A stretch of DNA of 64,000 nucleotides from Paenibacillus dakarensis (lineage in GTDB: Bacteria > Bacillota > Bacilli > Paenibacillales > Paenibacillaceae), in the NCBI RefSeq assembly GCF_001373415.1, contig NZ_CDSE01000052.1, positions 27,465 to 91,464 of the forward strand, given 5' to 3'. The notes under the pieces were generated by a model. That model ran no database searches, was not told the origin of the DNA, and saw nothing but the letters and a program-made list of their open reading frames with translations. The position numbers were made by a program, and so were the translations under genes. This document shows, piece by piece, positions 32,819-42,497 of the stretch. Within the stretch, counting starts at the first letter, position 1; every line of letters begins with the position of its first letter.

Positions 32819-34084
32819 ATGATGAACATTATCGATGAATTGGAATGGCGTGACGCCATTAATCAACAAACCGATGCTGAAGGTTTACGTAAATTAACGA
32901 GTGAGAAGTCGATTTCATTGTACTGTGGTGTTGACCCTACCGGTGATAGTATGCATATAGGTCACTTGATTCCATTTATGATGCTGAAGAGATTCCAGCT
33001 CGCAGGACATCGTCCTGTTATCCTGATTGGTGGAGCAACAGGTACCATTGGCGATCCAAGTGGACGTACTTCAGAACGAACACTGCAAACAATGGATCAA
33101 GTGCAGAAGAACGTTGATGCACTGACTGCACAAATGAAGAAGCTCTTCGTAAATGATGGTGATACAGGCCTTCGTATGGTGAACAACTATGATTGGACGA
33201 AGGATATGACAATTCTGGATTTTCTTCGCGACTTCGGGAAGAACTTTAGCGTGAATACCATGCTAGCCAAGGATATCGTAGCAAGCCGTCTTGATTCGGG
33301 GATTTCCTTCACTGAGTTCTCTTACCAGATCCTGCAGTCGATCGATTTCCTTCATCTGTTCAAGCATGAAGATGTGCAGCTCCAGATCGGCGGCGCCGAC
33401 CAGTGGGGAAATATCACGAGCGGTCTTGATTTGATCCGTAAAAAGGAAGGCCCTGAAGCGAAAGCCTTCGGCTTAACCATTCCTCTGATGCTGAAAGCAG
33501 ACGGAACGAAATTCGGTAAGACAGCCGGCGGGGCAATCTGGCTCGATCCAAACAAGACAACTCCATTTGAATTCTACCAATTCTGGGCTAACCAGGATGA
33601 CCGCGATGTTATTAAATACCTGAAATTCTTCACCTTCTTAACGAAGGAAGAGATCGACGCCCTTGAAGAAAAGGTACAGACTGAGCCGCACAAACGTGAA
33701 GCTCAACGCGTGCTTGCTGCAGAAATGACGAAATTTGTTCATGGCGAAGAAGCTCTCATACAAGCCAAGAAGATTACGGAGGCATTATTCAGTGGTGACA
33801 TCAAGTCTTTGACAGCGGATGAGATTGAACAAGGCTTCAAAGAAATGCCGACCTTCAATGCCACCAAGGAGTCTAAAAATATTGTGGATTGGCTCGTTGA
33901 TGTAGGAATCGAACCATCCAAGCGCCAAGCACGTCAAGACATTACGAGCGGAGCGATCACTATGAATGGTGAGAAGGTCACGGATACGGATATGGAAGTG
34001 ACGCTCGAGAATTCCTTTGATGGCCGGTTCATTATTATTCGTAAAGGTAAGAAGAACTACAACCTTGTTAAACTTGGAGAATAA
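32819..34084 (+). CDS. tyrS: Tyrosyl-tRNA synthetase
   Basis: The 421-residue class I synthetase has YCGVDPTGDSMHIGHL near residues 31-47 (the HIGH motif) and GTKFGKTAGG near 229-238, which stands for the KMSKS loop. A C-terminal S4 RNA-binding domain follows (SKRQARQDITSGAITMNGEK near 360-380). It charges tRNA-Tyr with tyrosine using ATP. The start is ATG 32819 or the ATG directly after it, with CAAGGAGAG upstream. Expression is controlled by the T-box before it. Confidence 0.95.
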   Translation: MMNIIDELEWRDAINQQTDAEGLRKLTSEKSISLYCGVDPTGDSMHIGHLIPFMMLKRFQLAGHRPVILIGGATGTIGDPSGRTSERTLQTMDQVQKNVDALTAQMKKLFVNDGDTGLRMVNNYDWTKDMTILDFLRDFGKNFSVNTMLAKDIVASRLDSGISFTEFSYQILQSIDFLHLFKHEDVQLQIGGADQWGNITSGLDLIRKKEGPEAKAFGLTIPLMLKADGTKFGKTAGGAIWLDPNKTTPFEFYQFWANQDDRDVIKYLKFFTFLTKEEIDALEEKVQTEPHKREAQRVLAAEMTKFVHGEEALIQAKKITEALFSGDIKSLTADEIEQGFKEMPTFNATKESKNIVDWLVDVGIEPSKRQARQDITSGAITMNGEKVTDTDMEVTLENSFDGRFIIIRKGKKNYNLVKLGE

Positions 34085-34138
34085 CTGATTGAACCCAAGT
34101 GGATTTCTAAAAATATAAATGTTGGGGATAATTAAAAT

Positions 34139-34181
34139 AACCGTCAAGAACAGCTTAATAGCGTTCTTGACGGTTGTTTTC
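34139..34181. terminator. Bidirectional terminator between tyrS and the SLH gene
   Basis: AACCGTCAAGAAC pairs perfectly with GTTCTTGACGGTT around an eleven-base loop. TGTTTT follows on the + strand and TTATTTTAATT on the minus strand, so it can serve both convergent genes. Confidence 0.85.
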
Positions 34182-34205
34182 TAAATATTGGATAAACAAA
34201 ATCTG

Positions 34206-35831
34206 CTATCTACTTGTATCTCGCTTCACTACCCCATAATCCGCAGCAGTGTAGTTTCCCATATACCACAGGGAAACCCCTTGAAGCCCATAGTACTTCG
34301 CCAGCCAGATTTTGGCTGAGATGCTCTGCTCATCTTCATACCAGATCACATGACTGCCACGATCATGTTTATATGTAATTTTCTCTAAGAAGTAAGGGTG
34401 GTCAAACACGGACTTGGTACCCGCTTTAGCTGCCCGTTCCTCAACAAGCTTGATGGCAGGATTCAGAAGCTCTACCGTACCATCCTTACGTGTAACCCAT
34501 TGATTAGCTTGCTTGGAAATCCCGAGGATCAGTTTCTCCTTCGGAATATACTTAAGTGTAGTCTGAATCGTTTCGTTTACTAATGGAAGCGGCGCTGAAG
34601 GCAGGCTGCTCTCCAGATGTGTATAATCGTAAGCCATGACAATGACTTGATCTGCAATCGATCCAATTTGACGCAAGTCATAACCTTTGTACCACTCTGT
34701 TGGAGGTACAGTTACCGACAGGGTGAGCTCACTACCGAGCTCCTGTTTCAATGCTTTTAGAAAAGCAACAAATGCAGGCTGATCCGATGCATTGATTAAA
34801 CCTTCGAAGTCGATTGAAATTCCGGTAAATCCATACGGATTATCCTTCATCGTATCCTGAGCAGATTGAATGAACGCCTTCTGTGCTGGAAGGTCCTTAA
34901 GAAATTTGCTAAGCTTTTGATCTCTGTTATCGGAGAATACACTCAGCTCTTTCTGTACCTGATATTGATCAGCAATCTGGATGGCAGATTCCCAGCCGGT
35001 TGGCACCGAGTAGTAACCTTTATTCAGCTCCAGAGCTGCATCGCCATCTGTGATATAGGATAGCTCTGACCATCCAAATTTCACATCCTTCATATATTGC
35101 ATCTGCTGCGCCTGTTTGAAGGATTCAATAGCGTAGTAACCAATAGCAGATACCTCAGTTTCTCGTATTCGTTCGTTAATCACTCGTTCGATAATGACAG
35201 CGGCTTCCTTCCGGGTGAGCGATGCTTTGGGTCTGAATTTACCTGAAGAGTCACCGACTACCATACCGAACTGAGCGCTGTAATAGAGTTCTGCCTGATA
35301 GCTTGATTGAATTTGCGAAGCGTCTTTAAATTTTCGATTGTTCGCTTCTGTCTTCCAGCCTTTCTGCTTCCAGTTAACCTGCTCCTGTGCATCTAATTCT
35401 TGAAGCAGCATACGGCCGATAAGTACAGCCACTTCTTCTCTAGTAATCTCTTTAGTAGGATTGAACCGGTTGTTTTTGATCATAAAATCAATTAGCTTCT
35501 GGTCATATGCACTTTGAATATAAGGATAAGACCAATGCTTCGGGTCCTTCATATCTTGCAATTTCATCGCATTGGACGAAGTGGATTCTTGTTGAAGTGA
35601 GGCCATTAGCATTTTTACAAAAGCTTCTCTTGTGAGAACGGCATTTCCTTGAAATTTACCATTTCCCGTGCCTGATATGACATCTAGTGCAGATAACTTA
35701 TAAATACTACTGGCAGCCCAATCGTTCGGAACGTCAGAATATGCCTTCAATTGCGCATTATATGCCACTGCACTGCCAGTCCCTGCAAAGAGCATAATAG
35801 CCATAGAAAGCGAGATGATTTTTTTAAACAT
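34206..35831 (-). CDS. SLH-domain GH18 glycosidase, secreted
   Basis: The 541-residue protein has a signal peptide (MFKKIISLSMAIMLFAGTGS then AVA), three S-layer homology domains at about residues 28-85, 90-150 and 165-225 (YSDVPNDWAASSIYKLSALD; SLTRKEAAVIIERV), and a GH18 barrel. The catalytic motif reads GISIDFEGL near residue 340, where Glu is the acid. It should be displayed on the cell wall and cut peptidoglycan- or chitin-like chains; spore cortex enzymes of Bacillus are similar. The ATG at 35831 has GGGAGG upstream; a longer in-frame start lacks this. Confidence 0.85.
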   Translation of the reverse strand: MFKKIISLSMAIMLFAGTGSAVAYNAQLKAYSDVPNDWAASSIYKLSALDVISGTGNGKFQGNAVLTREAFVKMLMASLQQESTSSNAMKLQDMKDPKHWSYPYIQSAYDQKLIDFMIKNNRFNPTKEITREEVAVLIGRMLLQELDAQEQVNWKQKGWKTEANNRKFKDASQIQSSYQAELYYSAQFGMVVGDSSGKFRPKASLTRKEAAVIIERVINERIRETEVSAIGYYAIESFKQAQQMQYMKDVKFGWSELSYITDGDAALELNKGYYSVPTGWESAIQIADQYQVQKELSVFSDNRDQKLSKFLKDLPAQKAFIQSAQDTMKDNPYGFTGISIDFEGLINASDQPAFVAFLKALKQELGSELTLSVTVPPTEWYKGYDLRQIGSIADQVIVMAYDYTHLESSLPSAPLPLVNETIQTTLKYIPKEKLILGISKQANQWVTRKDGTVELLNPAIKLVEERAAKAGTKSVFDHPYFLEKITYKHDRGSHVIWYEDEQSISAKIWLAKYYGLQGVSLWYMGNYTAADYGVVKRDTSR

Positions 35832-35981
35832 AAGGTCCTCCCCAGTTTGTCTTTCAGATTCATGCAAACACATCCTTATTCTACCATTATGATTAGTATC
35901 TTTATAGCATATTTTTACAAGTTTTAGGAAATTTTCTTTGTGAAATAGATACCTGGTACGAACAAAAAAAGTTATTATTAG

Positions 35982-36650
35982 ATGACCTTGGTTCATGAAG
36001 ATGATGAGATTATTCCGTTGATTTGCAATCAGATCAAAGAAAACTCAGAGAATGAGAAGGACTATAATATAAGGGAAATCGGAAGCTGCTGGTGGAGGGA
36101 ATTCTCTGGTATTTTCAAGAATAGTTATGGGGATTCTTTTCAATCACAAAGAACAATTGGGATCGCTTCGCTGGCCAGGACGATAGAGACATATCAATCC
36201 AAATGCAATGCGGAAGAGCTTATTCAAGTTCAGTTTGAACACTGGATCCAGCCTAAAATATATTCGGATACCATAGCTTTTCTTCAGACCCTCCAGGGAA
36301 TCCCTGTATACATATTATCCAACATCGATACCAGTGATATTTTGAAAGCTGTACATTTCCACCAGATAAAGGTTACCGATATCCTCACAAGCGAAGATGT
36401 AAAGTCCTACAAACCTAGACCTGAATTGTTTCAGGAGGCACTGAAGAGAAGTCACCTGAAAGCGGATGAGGTTATTCATATTGGGGACTCATTACTTAGT
36501 GATGTCACAGGTGCTCAGAATCTGGGCATTACAGCGGTGTGGCTCAATCGTTTGAATAAAACATTGCCCGAAGGGATTTTACCGGATTATGTGTGTAAAG
36601 ATCTGAATGAGGTAAGTGCACTTTTGTTAAGTGACTATGAAAAACACTAA
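35982..36650 (+). pseudogene. HAD-family hydrolase lacking its N-terminus
   Basis: The later HAD motifs are present: VYILSNIDTSD near residue 113, the Lys in YKPRPELFQEAL near 143, and HIGDSLLSDVTGAQ near 166. The N-terminal DxDxT loop with the nucleophilic Asp is absent: the frame opens at MTLVHEDDEIIP and is closed by TAG directly upstream. There is no ribosome site. About 15 residues have been lost, so the product cannot be an active phosphatase. Confidence 0.65.
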
Positions 36651-36694
36651 TAAATATAAATAGAACATGATGTTGTTACTAGAGGGGGGACGTA

Positions 36695-37171
36695 ATGGAC
36701 ATCTCTTTATTCAAGGCAGGACGAAATGAGGCAGCTATCATCCATGAAATGCAGATCAAAGCCTTTAAGCCGCTGTTAGACACATATCAGGATCACGAAA
36801 CCAGTCCTGCTAATGAATCTGTGGAACGGATCGTAGATCGATTAAATCAATTCTATACGGAATATTACATCATCAAAAATATGGACACTTCCGTTGGTGC
36901 AATACGAATTGTTAGTAAAGATAATCACACTTACAAGATCAGTCCTATATTCATACTGCCAGAATATCAGGGTAAGGGAATTGCCCAGCATGTGTTATCA
37001 ATCGTAGAAGAAATATATAACGATGCAAAGGTCTGGGAGTTGGTTACCATACTGCAAGACCATAAGCTTTGTTATATTTATGAAAAGCTAGGCTATCAAC
37101 AGACGGGTCAAGAAAAACCAATTAACGATAGAATGACATTAGTATTTTATAAGAAAAATTTGAGTGAATGA
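36695..37171 (+). CDS. GNAT acetyltransferase
   Basis: The 158-residue protein has the acetyl-CoA loop LPEYQGKGIAQHVL near residues 88-101, preceded by the strand ISPIFI and followed by IYEKLGYQQTGQ near 127. It begins ISLFKAGRNEAAIIHEMQIK. The substrate is unknown. GAGGGGGG lies upstream of the ATG. It is intact, unlike several GNAT genes elsewhere in the window. Confidence 0.85.
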   Translation: MDISLFKAGRNEAAIIHEMQIKAFKPLLDTYQDHETSPANESVERIVDRLNQFYTEYYIIKNMDTSVGAIRIVSKDNHTYKISPIFILPEYQGKGIAQHVLSIVEEIYNDAKVWELVTILQDHKLCYIYEKLGYQQTGQEKPINDRMTLVFYKKNLSE

Positions 37172-37227
37172 TTTTATGATCACCAGTATTGAAAGAACTG
37201 GAAACATGAAACTAAGGAGCACCCTGC

Positions 37228-38076
37228 ATGAATAACACAAGATTAATTCTCGTTGAAGGAATCCCCGGATCAGGGAAAACCTCAACAGCACAATACATTA
37301 AACAGATATTTGAAACAATAGGTATACCTAGTCGGTTGTATCTCGAAGGGGATCTGAATCATCCTGCCGATTATGAATCGGTCGCTTGCTTAAATGAAGA
37401 AGAGTACATAAATATGAAGAAACGATTTCCAGATCATATTGAAACAGTTGAGAAGTTCGCTAGTCCTATAAGTTCTGTTCCAGATCATCAACTAATCTAC
37501 TACGGTAAGCTGCAGCAAGAAATATTATATGAGAAAGCGTCTGAATTAATTAATGAGCTGCGTAAATACGATCTTTATAACCTGTCGCTAGAGATTTACG
37601 AGAAGTTAATCCTTGATAAATGGTCCGACTTCACACGGCAAGTTGAGCATACACAAGAGACAATAATCCTAGAATGTTGTTTTATTCAAAATCCAGTTAC
37701 GCTTATGTTTGGGAGGTTCAATCAACCTGAAGACAAAATAACTGCATTTATCAAGAAGATAGAGCAAATGACCCAACTCCTTAACCCTGAACTCATATAT
37801 TTTTATCAGGACGATGTTAAAGAATCACTTAGCCGAGTGATTGAAGAAAGGTCAGAAGAATGGCTGCAGCATGTTATTTGGTATTTTACACAGCAAGGGT
37901 ATGGAAAAGATATGGGGTATCAAGGTTTCGACGGCTTATGTAAAGTGATGGATGCAAGAAAACGATATGAACTTCGTATCATGGATCATTTAAACCTGGA
38001 TAAATTGATTATTAATAATAGCGAATATGATTGGAATATAGCTTTGGTGAAAGTAAGAGGTTTTTTACAGGTATAA
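37228..38076 (+). CDS. P-loop NTPase, kinase-like
   Basis: The 282-residue protein starts with a strand and Walker A motif, LILVEGIPGSGKTSTAQYI at about residues 6-24. It has ETIILECCFIQNPVTLMF near 146, which may serve as the Walker B region, and a helical lid-like part. The pattern resembles nucleoside or small-molecule kinases and sulfotransferase-like NTPases common in Paenibacillus. The substrate is unknown. AAGGAGC precedes the ATG. Confidence 0.75.
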   Translation: MNNTRLILVEGIPGSGKTSTAQYIKQIFETIGIPSRLYLEGDLNHPADYESVACLNEEEYINMKKRFPDHIETVEKFASPISSVPDHQLIYYGKLQQEILYEKASELINELRKYDLYNLSLEIYEKLILDKWSDFTRQVEHTQETIILECCFIQNPVTLMFGRFNQPEDKITAFIKKIEQMTQLLNPELIYFYQDDVKESLSRVIEERSEEWLQHVIWYFTQQGYGKDMGYQGFDGLCKVMDARKRYELRIMDHLNLDKLIINNSEYDWNIALVKVRGFLQV

Positions 38077-38098
38077 TGATGGGATAGCTCAACACATC

Positions 38099-38143
38099 AA
38101 CGCCTCAGCCTAAAGATAAAGTATCTATGGTTGGGGCGTTTTC
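38099..38143 (+). terminator. Terminator sharing the array's short hairpin module
   Basis: AACGCCTCAGCC pairs with GGTTGGGGCGTT, with TAAAGATAAAGTATCTAT between them, and is followed by TTTTC. The inner part closely follows CTAAGATAAGAGCTATCTAA of repeat sites 2, 6 and 11, but there is no TAACA or GTTA end. Confidence 0.65.
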
Positions 38144-38158
38144 AATGAGGTGAAAATA

Positions 38159-38800
38159 ATGCAAAGTGAAGAATTTATTATCGCAGCGGCTGAGCAATTT
38201 GCTAAGCAAGAATTAGAATTTGACCCGAGTGGCCATGACTGGTGGCATGTTCATCGTGTTCGGAAGCTTGCATTGGAACTGGCCAGGCACGAAGGGGCTA
38301 ATCTTTTTATTTGTGAAATAGCTGCTTTACTACATGACGTAGCAGATGAAAAACTTAATGAGTCCAAGGAGATTGGGCTGTATAAAGTAAGGAGCTGGCT
38401 AATTACGCAGCGCGTTGAGGATAGCATGATTCAAGAAATCATGACGATCATCTCTACCTTGTCCTATAACGGCGGAAAGAACCCTCCAATGGAAACGATT
38501 GAAGGCAAAGTAGTTCAAGATGCAGACCGATTAGACGCGCTTGGGGCGATAGGAATAGCTAGAACATTTCTGTATTCGGGAATAAAAGGACAGCTGCTCC
38601 ATCTTCCTGAAAAGGATTTTCAAAACGTGGATTATCGATCAAATCATAAAACAGCGATTTATCATTTTTATGAAAAACTGCTGAAAATTAAAGGATTACT
38701 GAATACGAATAAAGCCAAGGAAATAGCTGAGAGCAGACATCGCTTTATAGAAGTATATTTGGAGCAGTTTTATAGGGAATGGGAGTTAGAAGACTTGTAG
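38159..38800 (+). CDS. HD-domain phosphohydrolase, YedJ-like
   Basis: The 213-residue protein has HDWWHVHRVRKLALELA near residues 27-43, the HD pair in AALLHDVADEK near 61-62 and VQDADRLDALGAIGIAR near 120-136. These match the YedJ/YpgQ group of HD hydrolases, which act on nucleotides or pyrophosphates. The ATG at 38159 has GAGG eight bases upstream; a GTG three codons earlier is in frame but overlaps that site. Confidence 0.85.
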   Translation: MQSEEFIIAAAEQFAKQELEFDPSGHDWWHVHRVRKLALELARHEGANLFICEIAALLHDVADEKLNESKEIGLYKVRSWLITQRVEDSMIQEIMTIISTLSYNGGKNPPMETIEGKVVQDADRLDALGAIGIARTFLYSGIKGQLLHLPEKDFQNVDYRSNHKTAIYHFYEKLLKIKGLLNTNKAKEIAESRHRFIEVYLEQFYREWELEDL

Positions 38801-38924
38801 TATAAAGAAATTGCCTCTTCGCTCTATTTGATGGGTAAATGTAACAATTAGAGGTTTCAGAGAAACGTATGAGTCTGCGAGTTTCTTAAAAGATTGGTAT
38901 AAAGGAGAAGGGGGAAAGACACAC
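38801..38924. other. Spacer without a gene
   Basis: No coding frame, repeat or terminator stands out between the HD gene and the transposase relic. Confidence 0.3.
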
Positions 38925-39165
38925 TCAGCTTCTTCGTGCGGTGAGTGCTGGTAGTTTTGTCTTGTTAGCTGTCATGTAGACCATCGCGATCAGATTCTCC
39001 ACGTTTCGGTAGCCTCTTGCCCGGCGTTTAGCTGCCTGAACCAGACCATTGATTCCTTCAAGTAGTCCATTGGTAATACGGCTGTAAACCAGCGAAGGAT
39101 ACCGGATTGGTGTTTGTTGATAGTCTGCGCTGCTTTAATCATAGGCTCTAATCTGGAACGCTCTG
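38925..39165 (-). pseudogene. ISL3-family transposase, C-terminal remnant
   Basis: Read on the minus strand, the bases encode RITNGLLEGINGLVQAAKRR and then ARGYRNVENLIAMVYMTANK with a stop at 38925, which is the conserved end of ISL3-type DDE transposases. A frame change is needed to reach the preceding RLEPMIKAAQTINKHQSGIL. The rest of the gene and the terminal repeats are missing. Confidence 0.75.
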
Positions 39166-39167
39166 CC

Positions 39168-39222
39168 CCCGAATAGGGTCCACTTTTTTTAAAGTGTCCA
39201 CTATTTGGGGTTCAGTTCAGAG
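39168..39222. mobile_element. Possible IS3-type insertion sequence end
   Basis: CCCGAATAGGGTCCACTTTT and TTTAAAGTGTCCACTATTTG resemble the terminal part of IS3/IS150-type elements, whose ends commonly read TGGACACTTTAAAAAAGTGG on the other strand. It directly abuts the ISL3 transposase remnant, so two elements met here. Confidence 0.4.
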
Positions 39223-39502
39223 TTTACTCTCGTCTTTTTATTAAACAAGAATGATAAAGTAATTAAGCCTGCATTTTATGAAATATGCCATACTAGAGTC
39301 AATTCTTTCTAGAAATATTAATCCATAAGTAGCAGGGGAATACTGGTGAATGTCGAAATTATGATTTAATTACGAAGGATGCCAGCAAGGAACAGAAAGA
39401 GCATGTCGTGAGCCCAGGCACGAGCACAAGATTGATTGATGAGGTATGCTGGGGCTTTGGCGGCATGCTAACGTCAAGAAGATAGCAAGGAAGGTGATTC
39501 AG
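39223..39502. other. Spacer with a coding relic
   Basis: A frame without a start reads ITKDASKEQKEHVVSPGTST and ends at a stop near 39482. I cannot assign it to a family. The promoter for the HxlR gene should lie here but is not obvious. Confidence 0.25.
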
Positions 39503-39853
39503 GTGACCCGTACCCAAAATAAAACCTATAACATCCCCGTGGAAGCGACGCTCGATCTCATCGGCGGGAAATGGAAAACTCTTATTATCTGCCACTTAAC
39601 TTATGGACACAAAAGAACCCATGAGTTAAAAAAGGCGATGCCTGAAATTACGCAGAAGATGCTCATTCAGCAACTGAAAGAGCTGGAAAGCGATGGCCTC
39701 GTAACAAGAACGGTGTATAACGAGGTTCCCCCAAAAGTAATCTATGAGTTGACGGAGCTGGGGATGTCGCTAAAGCCTATACTGAGCGTGATGTGTGATT
39801 GGGGAGAGAAATACTTGCAGGATCAAGCAAATCTCATCCATCAGGACGAATAG
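39503..39853 (+). CDS. HxlR-family winged-helix regulator
   Basis: The 116-residue protein has the HxlR core: NIPVEATLDLIGGKWKTLII near residues 9-28, ITQKMLIQQLKELESDGLVT near 49-68 and PPKVIYELTELGMSLKPIL near 75-94. It binds DNA as a dimer and usually represses a neighbouring gene in response to an electrophile or drug. The start is GTG, with AAGGAAGG eight bases upstream. It is convergent with the MFS transporter beyond it, which it may control. Confidence 0.9.
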   Translation: MTRTQNKTYNIPVEATLDLIGGKWKTLIICHLTYGHKRTHELKKAMPEITQKMLIQQLKELESDGLVTRTVYNEVPPKVIYELTELGMSLKPILSVMCDWGEKYLQDQANLIHQDE

Positions 39854-39950
39854 CGAGTACACCTGTAACTCCACATATGCCGGCCAAACTTGGTAGGTTC
39901 AGACGGTAGTTTCAGGTGTGTTTTTTTGCGGATTTTGTACGGAAATGAAC

Positions 39951-41114
39951 TTAATTGCTGCAGGGTATTCCGTATCGGGCGGTGACCGACGCAAGGAGCA
40001 GGATCACGATTAATACGGCACATAGTAGCTCGAAAGAAGCGATTGACTGCGCCAGTAACGGACCCAGGCTGGCCCCTGCGAATGCCGCACATGCGTTGAT
40101 GGCAAAAGCACTTCCCCTCGATTCACCCCCTAATTGACCAATGATCACGATAATGCTTGGATTCGCGATTGCAATACCTGTAACGAATAAAATACTGAAC
40201 AAGACCATTAGCGGCAATGATCCGGAAAGAGCTTCCCCAGCCAAACCAACACCTGCTGCTGCAAAGCCAATGATTAGTATGCTTTTGGAATGGAACCTTC
40301 TAACAAGCATTCCGGTTATTAAAGACACCATAATACCAGGTATGCCCGCAATGCGAATCCACATTAGCCCCTCTCCTTGTAGGTCGAATCTCTCCAATAC
40401 ATATGCACTCAGCCCTGAGTACATAGTAACGAAGCTGAAGAGGACGGTAGCCGAGACGGCAAACGACAAGAGCATAGAAGGTGAGTGGAGCAATCCCGCA
40501 GTTCGGCGTAGCACGAAGGGTAGTGAATGTCCAGAGGGGGGGCTTGTGCCCTTCGGCAGATAGATAGTAACGGCGACCAGAATTAGGTAACCGGTTGCTA
40601 AAAGCTCGAAAATCCCGCGCCAGCCGAGCCAATCCTCTATTGCTTGTCCGAACAGTTGACCCAATATCCCCGACATAAGAAAGCTACTGCTTATGATCGA
40701 AATCGCAAGAGGCCGGAAACGTTCGGCGATGACATCCCCAATGTAACCGAGCGTAACCGTAGGGAATGAAGCCGCAATGAGTCCTTGCACGGCGCGTAAT
40801 CCGATTAACCAGTGGAGTGAGGGACTCCATGCAACGGCAATGGTGCAGACCGCCAGAGCTGCAAGCCCGATTTTCAAAACCATAATCCGACTATAACGGT
40901 CTGAAGTTATGCCAAACAAAAGACACCCGATGGCATAGGCAAATCCATAGACACTTACTGCCCATACGACTTGACCGGGAGAGGCATGAAACTCTTGGGC
41001 TAGTGCGGGGATGATCGGAATGGTCACATACATTAACGATACAACCAGAATTGCACCGAATCCGAGCACGGGGACAATGCTGAGAAAATCACGGGTATCC
41101 TTGTTTACTTTCAT
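39951..41114 (-). CDS. Major facilitator superfamily transporter
   Basis: The protein of about 387 residues has twelve predicted membrane helices and the loop 2-3 motif FGITSDRYSRIMVLKIG near residue 70. It resembles drug-efflux and sugar-efflux MFS carriers of the YnfM type, exchanging protons for substrate. The start is one of two adjacent ATG codons near 41117 and 41114, or a GTG two codons earlier, with GGAG upstream. It is flanked by the HxlR regulator and the MBL hydrolase. Confidence 0.85.
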   Translation of the reverse strand: MKVNKDTRDFLSIVPVLGFGAILVVSLMYVTIPIIPALAQEFHASPGQVVWAVSVYGFAYAIGCLLFGITSDRYSRIMVLKIGLAALAVCTIAVAWSPSLHWLIGLRAVQGLIAASFPTVTLGYIGDVIAERFRPLAISIISSSFLMSGILGQLFGQAIEDWLGWRGIFELLATGYLILVAVTIYLPKGTSPPSGHSLPFVLRRTAGLLHSPSMLLSFAVSATVLFSFVTMYSGLSAYVLERFDLQGEGLMWIRIAGIPGIMVSLITGMLVRRFHSKSILIIGFAAAGVGLAGEALSGSLPLMVLFSILFVTGIAIANPSIIVIIGQLGGESRGSAFAINACAAFAGASLGPLLAQSIASFELLCAVLIVILLLASVTARYGIPCSN

Positions 41115-41347
41115 CATGATCACTCCATTATATGTACGTGATGTATTACCTGCTCTACGAATTGTGTCATAGCTCCCTCTGTTTGCCTAGAAGGCACTTT
41201 TTTGTGATGAAGTTACTTTTTGGTGATTATTTCACTTCTTGGTTCCAATATTACAAAAAAGTGCGTTCTTCCGTTCTCATGCATGATCGTGCATAGTATT
41301 GTTAACGCTTGGTTATGACGAGCAATGACACAATGGAGGAGATACAC

Positions 41348-42142
41348 ATGGAACAAGTTGTAAAAGTACACGTGATGCACACAGGAGATTTGAAGTATGA
41401 TCAATCGCTCGCATTTAAGGAGCTGAATGTGATTCCGCCTGTTAATCAAAGAGGAGAGGCGTATCAGCAATTAGTGCCCGTCTCCAGCTATCTGATCGAG
41501 CATCCACAAGGGCGAGTCATAGTTGATGCTGGCTGGCATGAGGATATTCGAACAAACCCTAAAGAACATTTTGGCGAGGAGTTGTACCAGTTTATTGAAT
41601 ATCGCTCACCAGTGGGGAGCTCCGTTAGAGAGCAGCTTGAATCGAAGGGGCTGACACCTGCGGATGTGGATATGGTCGTCATGACACACCTCGATGAAGA
41701 TCATATCAGCGGCCTCCAGCTACTAATCGGAGCGAAGAGATTTCTGGTGAGTGAACTCGAATGGAAGCATGTGGCGAGCTATAAGGCAAAATGGTATCAG
41801 GGAATCTCGTTTGAGCCATTTGAGCTTGAGCCGATCCCCTATGGACCGTACAAGTTGGGGAAAGATTTATTTGGAGATGGTCTCGTCTTTCTGGTGTATA
41901 CACCTGGACATACCGCCGGGCACGTATCCGTTTTGGCACGTGTAGAAGGGGGCTGGCTACTGCTTGTATCCGACGTCGGATATGCAGAAAAATCATGGAA
42001 GGAGTTAGTATTGCCTGGCAATACATTTGACGAGAAGCTGGCTCTAGAGTCCCTGCAGTGGGTGCAGAAGTTTGCAGAACGGCCAGATTGTGTGGGGGCT
42101 TTTGCTAATCATGACCCGGCTGTTCTGCCAGGTATCTATTAA
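41348..42142 (+). CDS. Metallo-beta-lactamase fold hydrolase, lactonase-like
   Basis: The 264-residue protein has the metal motif THLDEDHISG near residues 112-121 (HxDxDH), a further His in TPGHTAGHVSV near 199 and an Asp in LLVSDVGY near 220. This is the layout of the N-acylhomoserine lactonase (AiiA-like) subgroup, which opens lactone rings. A true quorum-quenching role is inferred only from family. TGGAGGAG precedes the ATG. Confidence 0.8.
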   Translation: MEQVVKVHVMHTGDLKYDQSLAFKELNVIPPVNQRGEAYQQLVPVSSYLIEHPQGRVIVDAGWHEDIRTNPKEHFGEELYQFIEYRSPVGSSVREQLESKGLTPADVDMVVMTHLDEDHISGLQLLIGAKRFLVSELEWKHVASYKAKWYQGISFEPFELEPIPYGPYKLGKDLFGDGLVFLVYTPGHTAGHVSVLARVEGGWLLLVSDVGYAEKSWKELVLPGNTFDEKLALESLQWVQKFAERPDCVGAFANHDPAVLPGIY

Positions 42143-42497
42143 GTAATAAACGAAAACGTGCAGAAAGAATTATGAATGATGAAACAGGTTGAGACTAAGC
42201 TCGGGCAAATGGACTGGACAGATGAAGATTAGTAAACGTGGACGTTCCCCTCCGGCGATTTATTTTCATAATGACCATGAGTTTGACTGCGAATAATCCG
42301 GAACGGACAATAGCAAAAGCTATCACATCCCTCACAGGCGTTGCCATGTGCGTTCAACAAGAGACGGAAGACTCTTTCTATACAACAAAATGGGTGTATA
42401 TGAAAAGCTTTCTGAAGTGAATCTCGGAAAGTGTGCTGGCTTCCATAGTTACTGAATTAGTTGGACCTGAAAACGTCAGTAGCGTCCCTCTGTCTAA
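42143..42497. other. Spacer with no clear gene
   Basis: A frame beginning MDVPLRRFIFIMTMSLTANN (GTG start near 42238) covers 60 codons, but its lack of a ribosome site and unfamiliar sequence make it doubtful. No repeat of the array type is present. Confidence 0.3.

Noticed and set aside
35832..35996. Longer start for the SLH-GH18 protein
   Set aside because: The extra 55 residues would precede a normal signal peptide and lack a ribosome site; the ATG at 35831 has GGGAGG.
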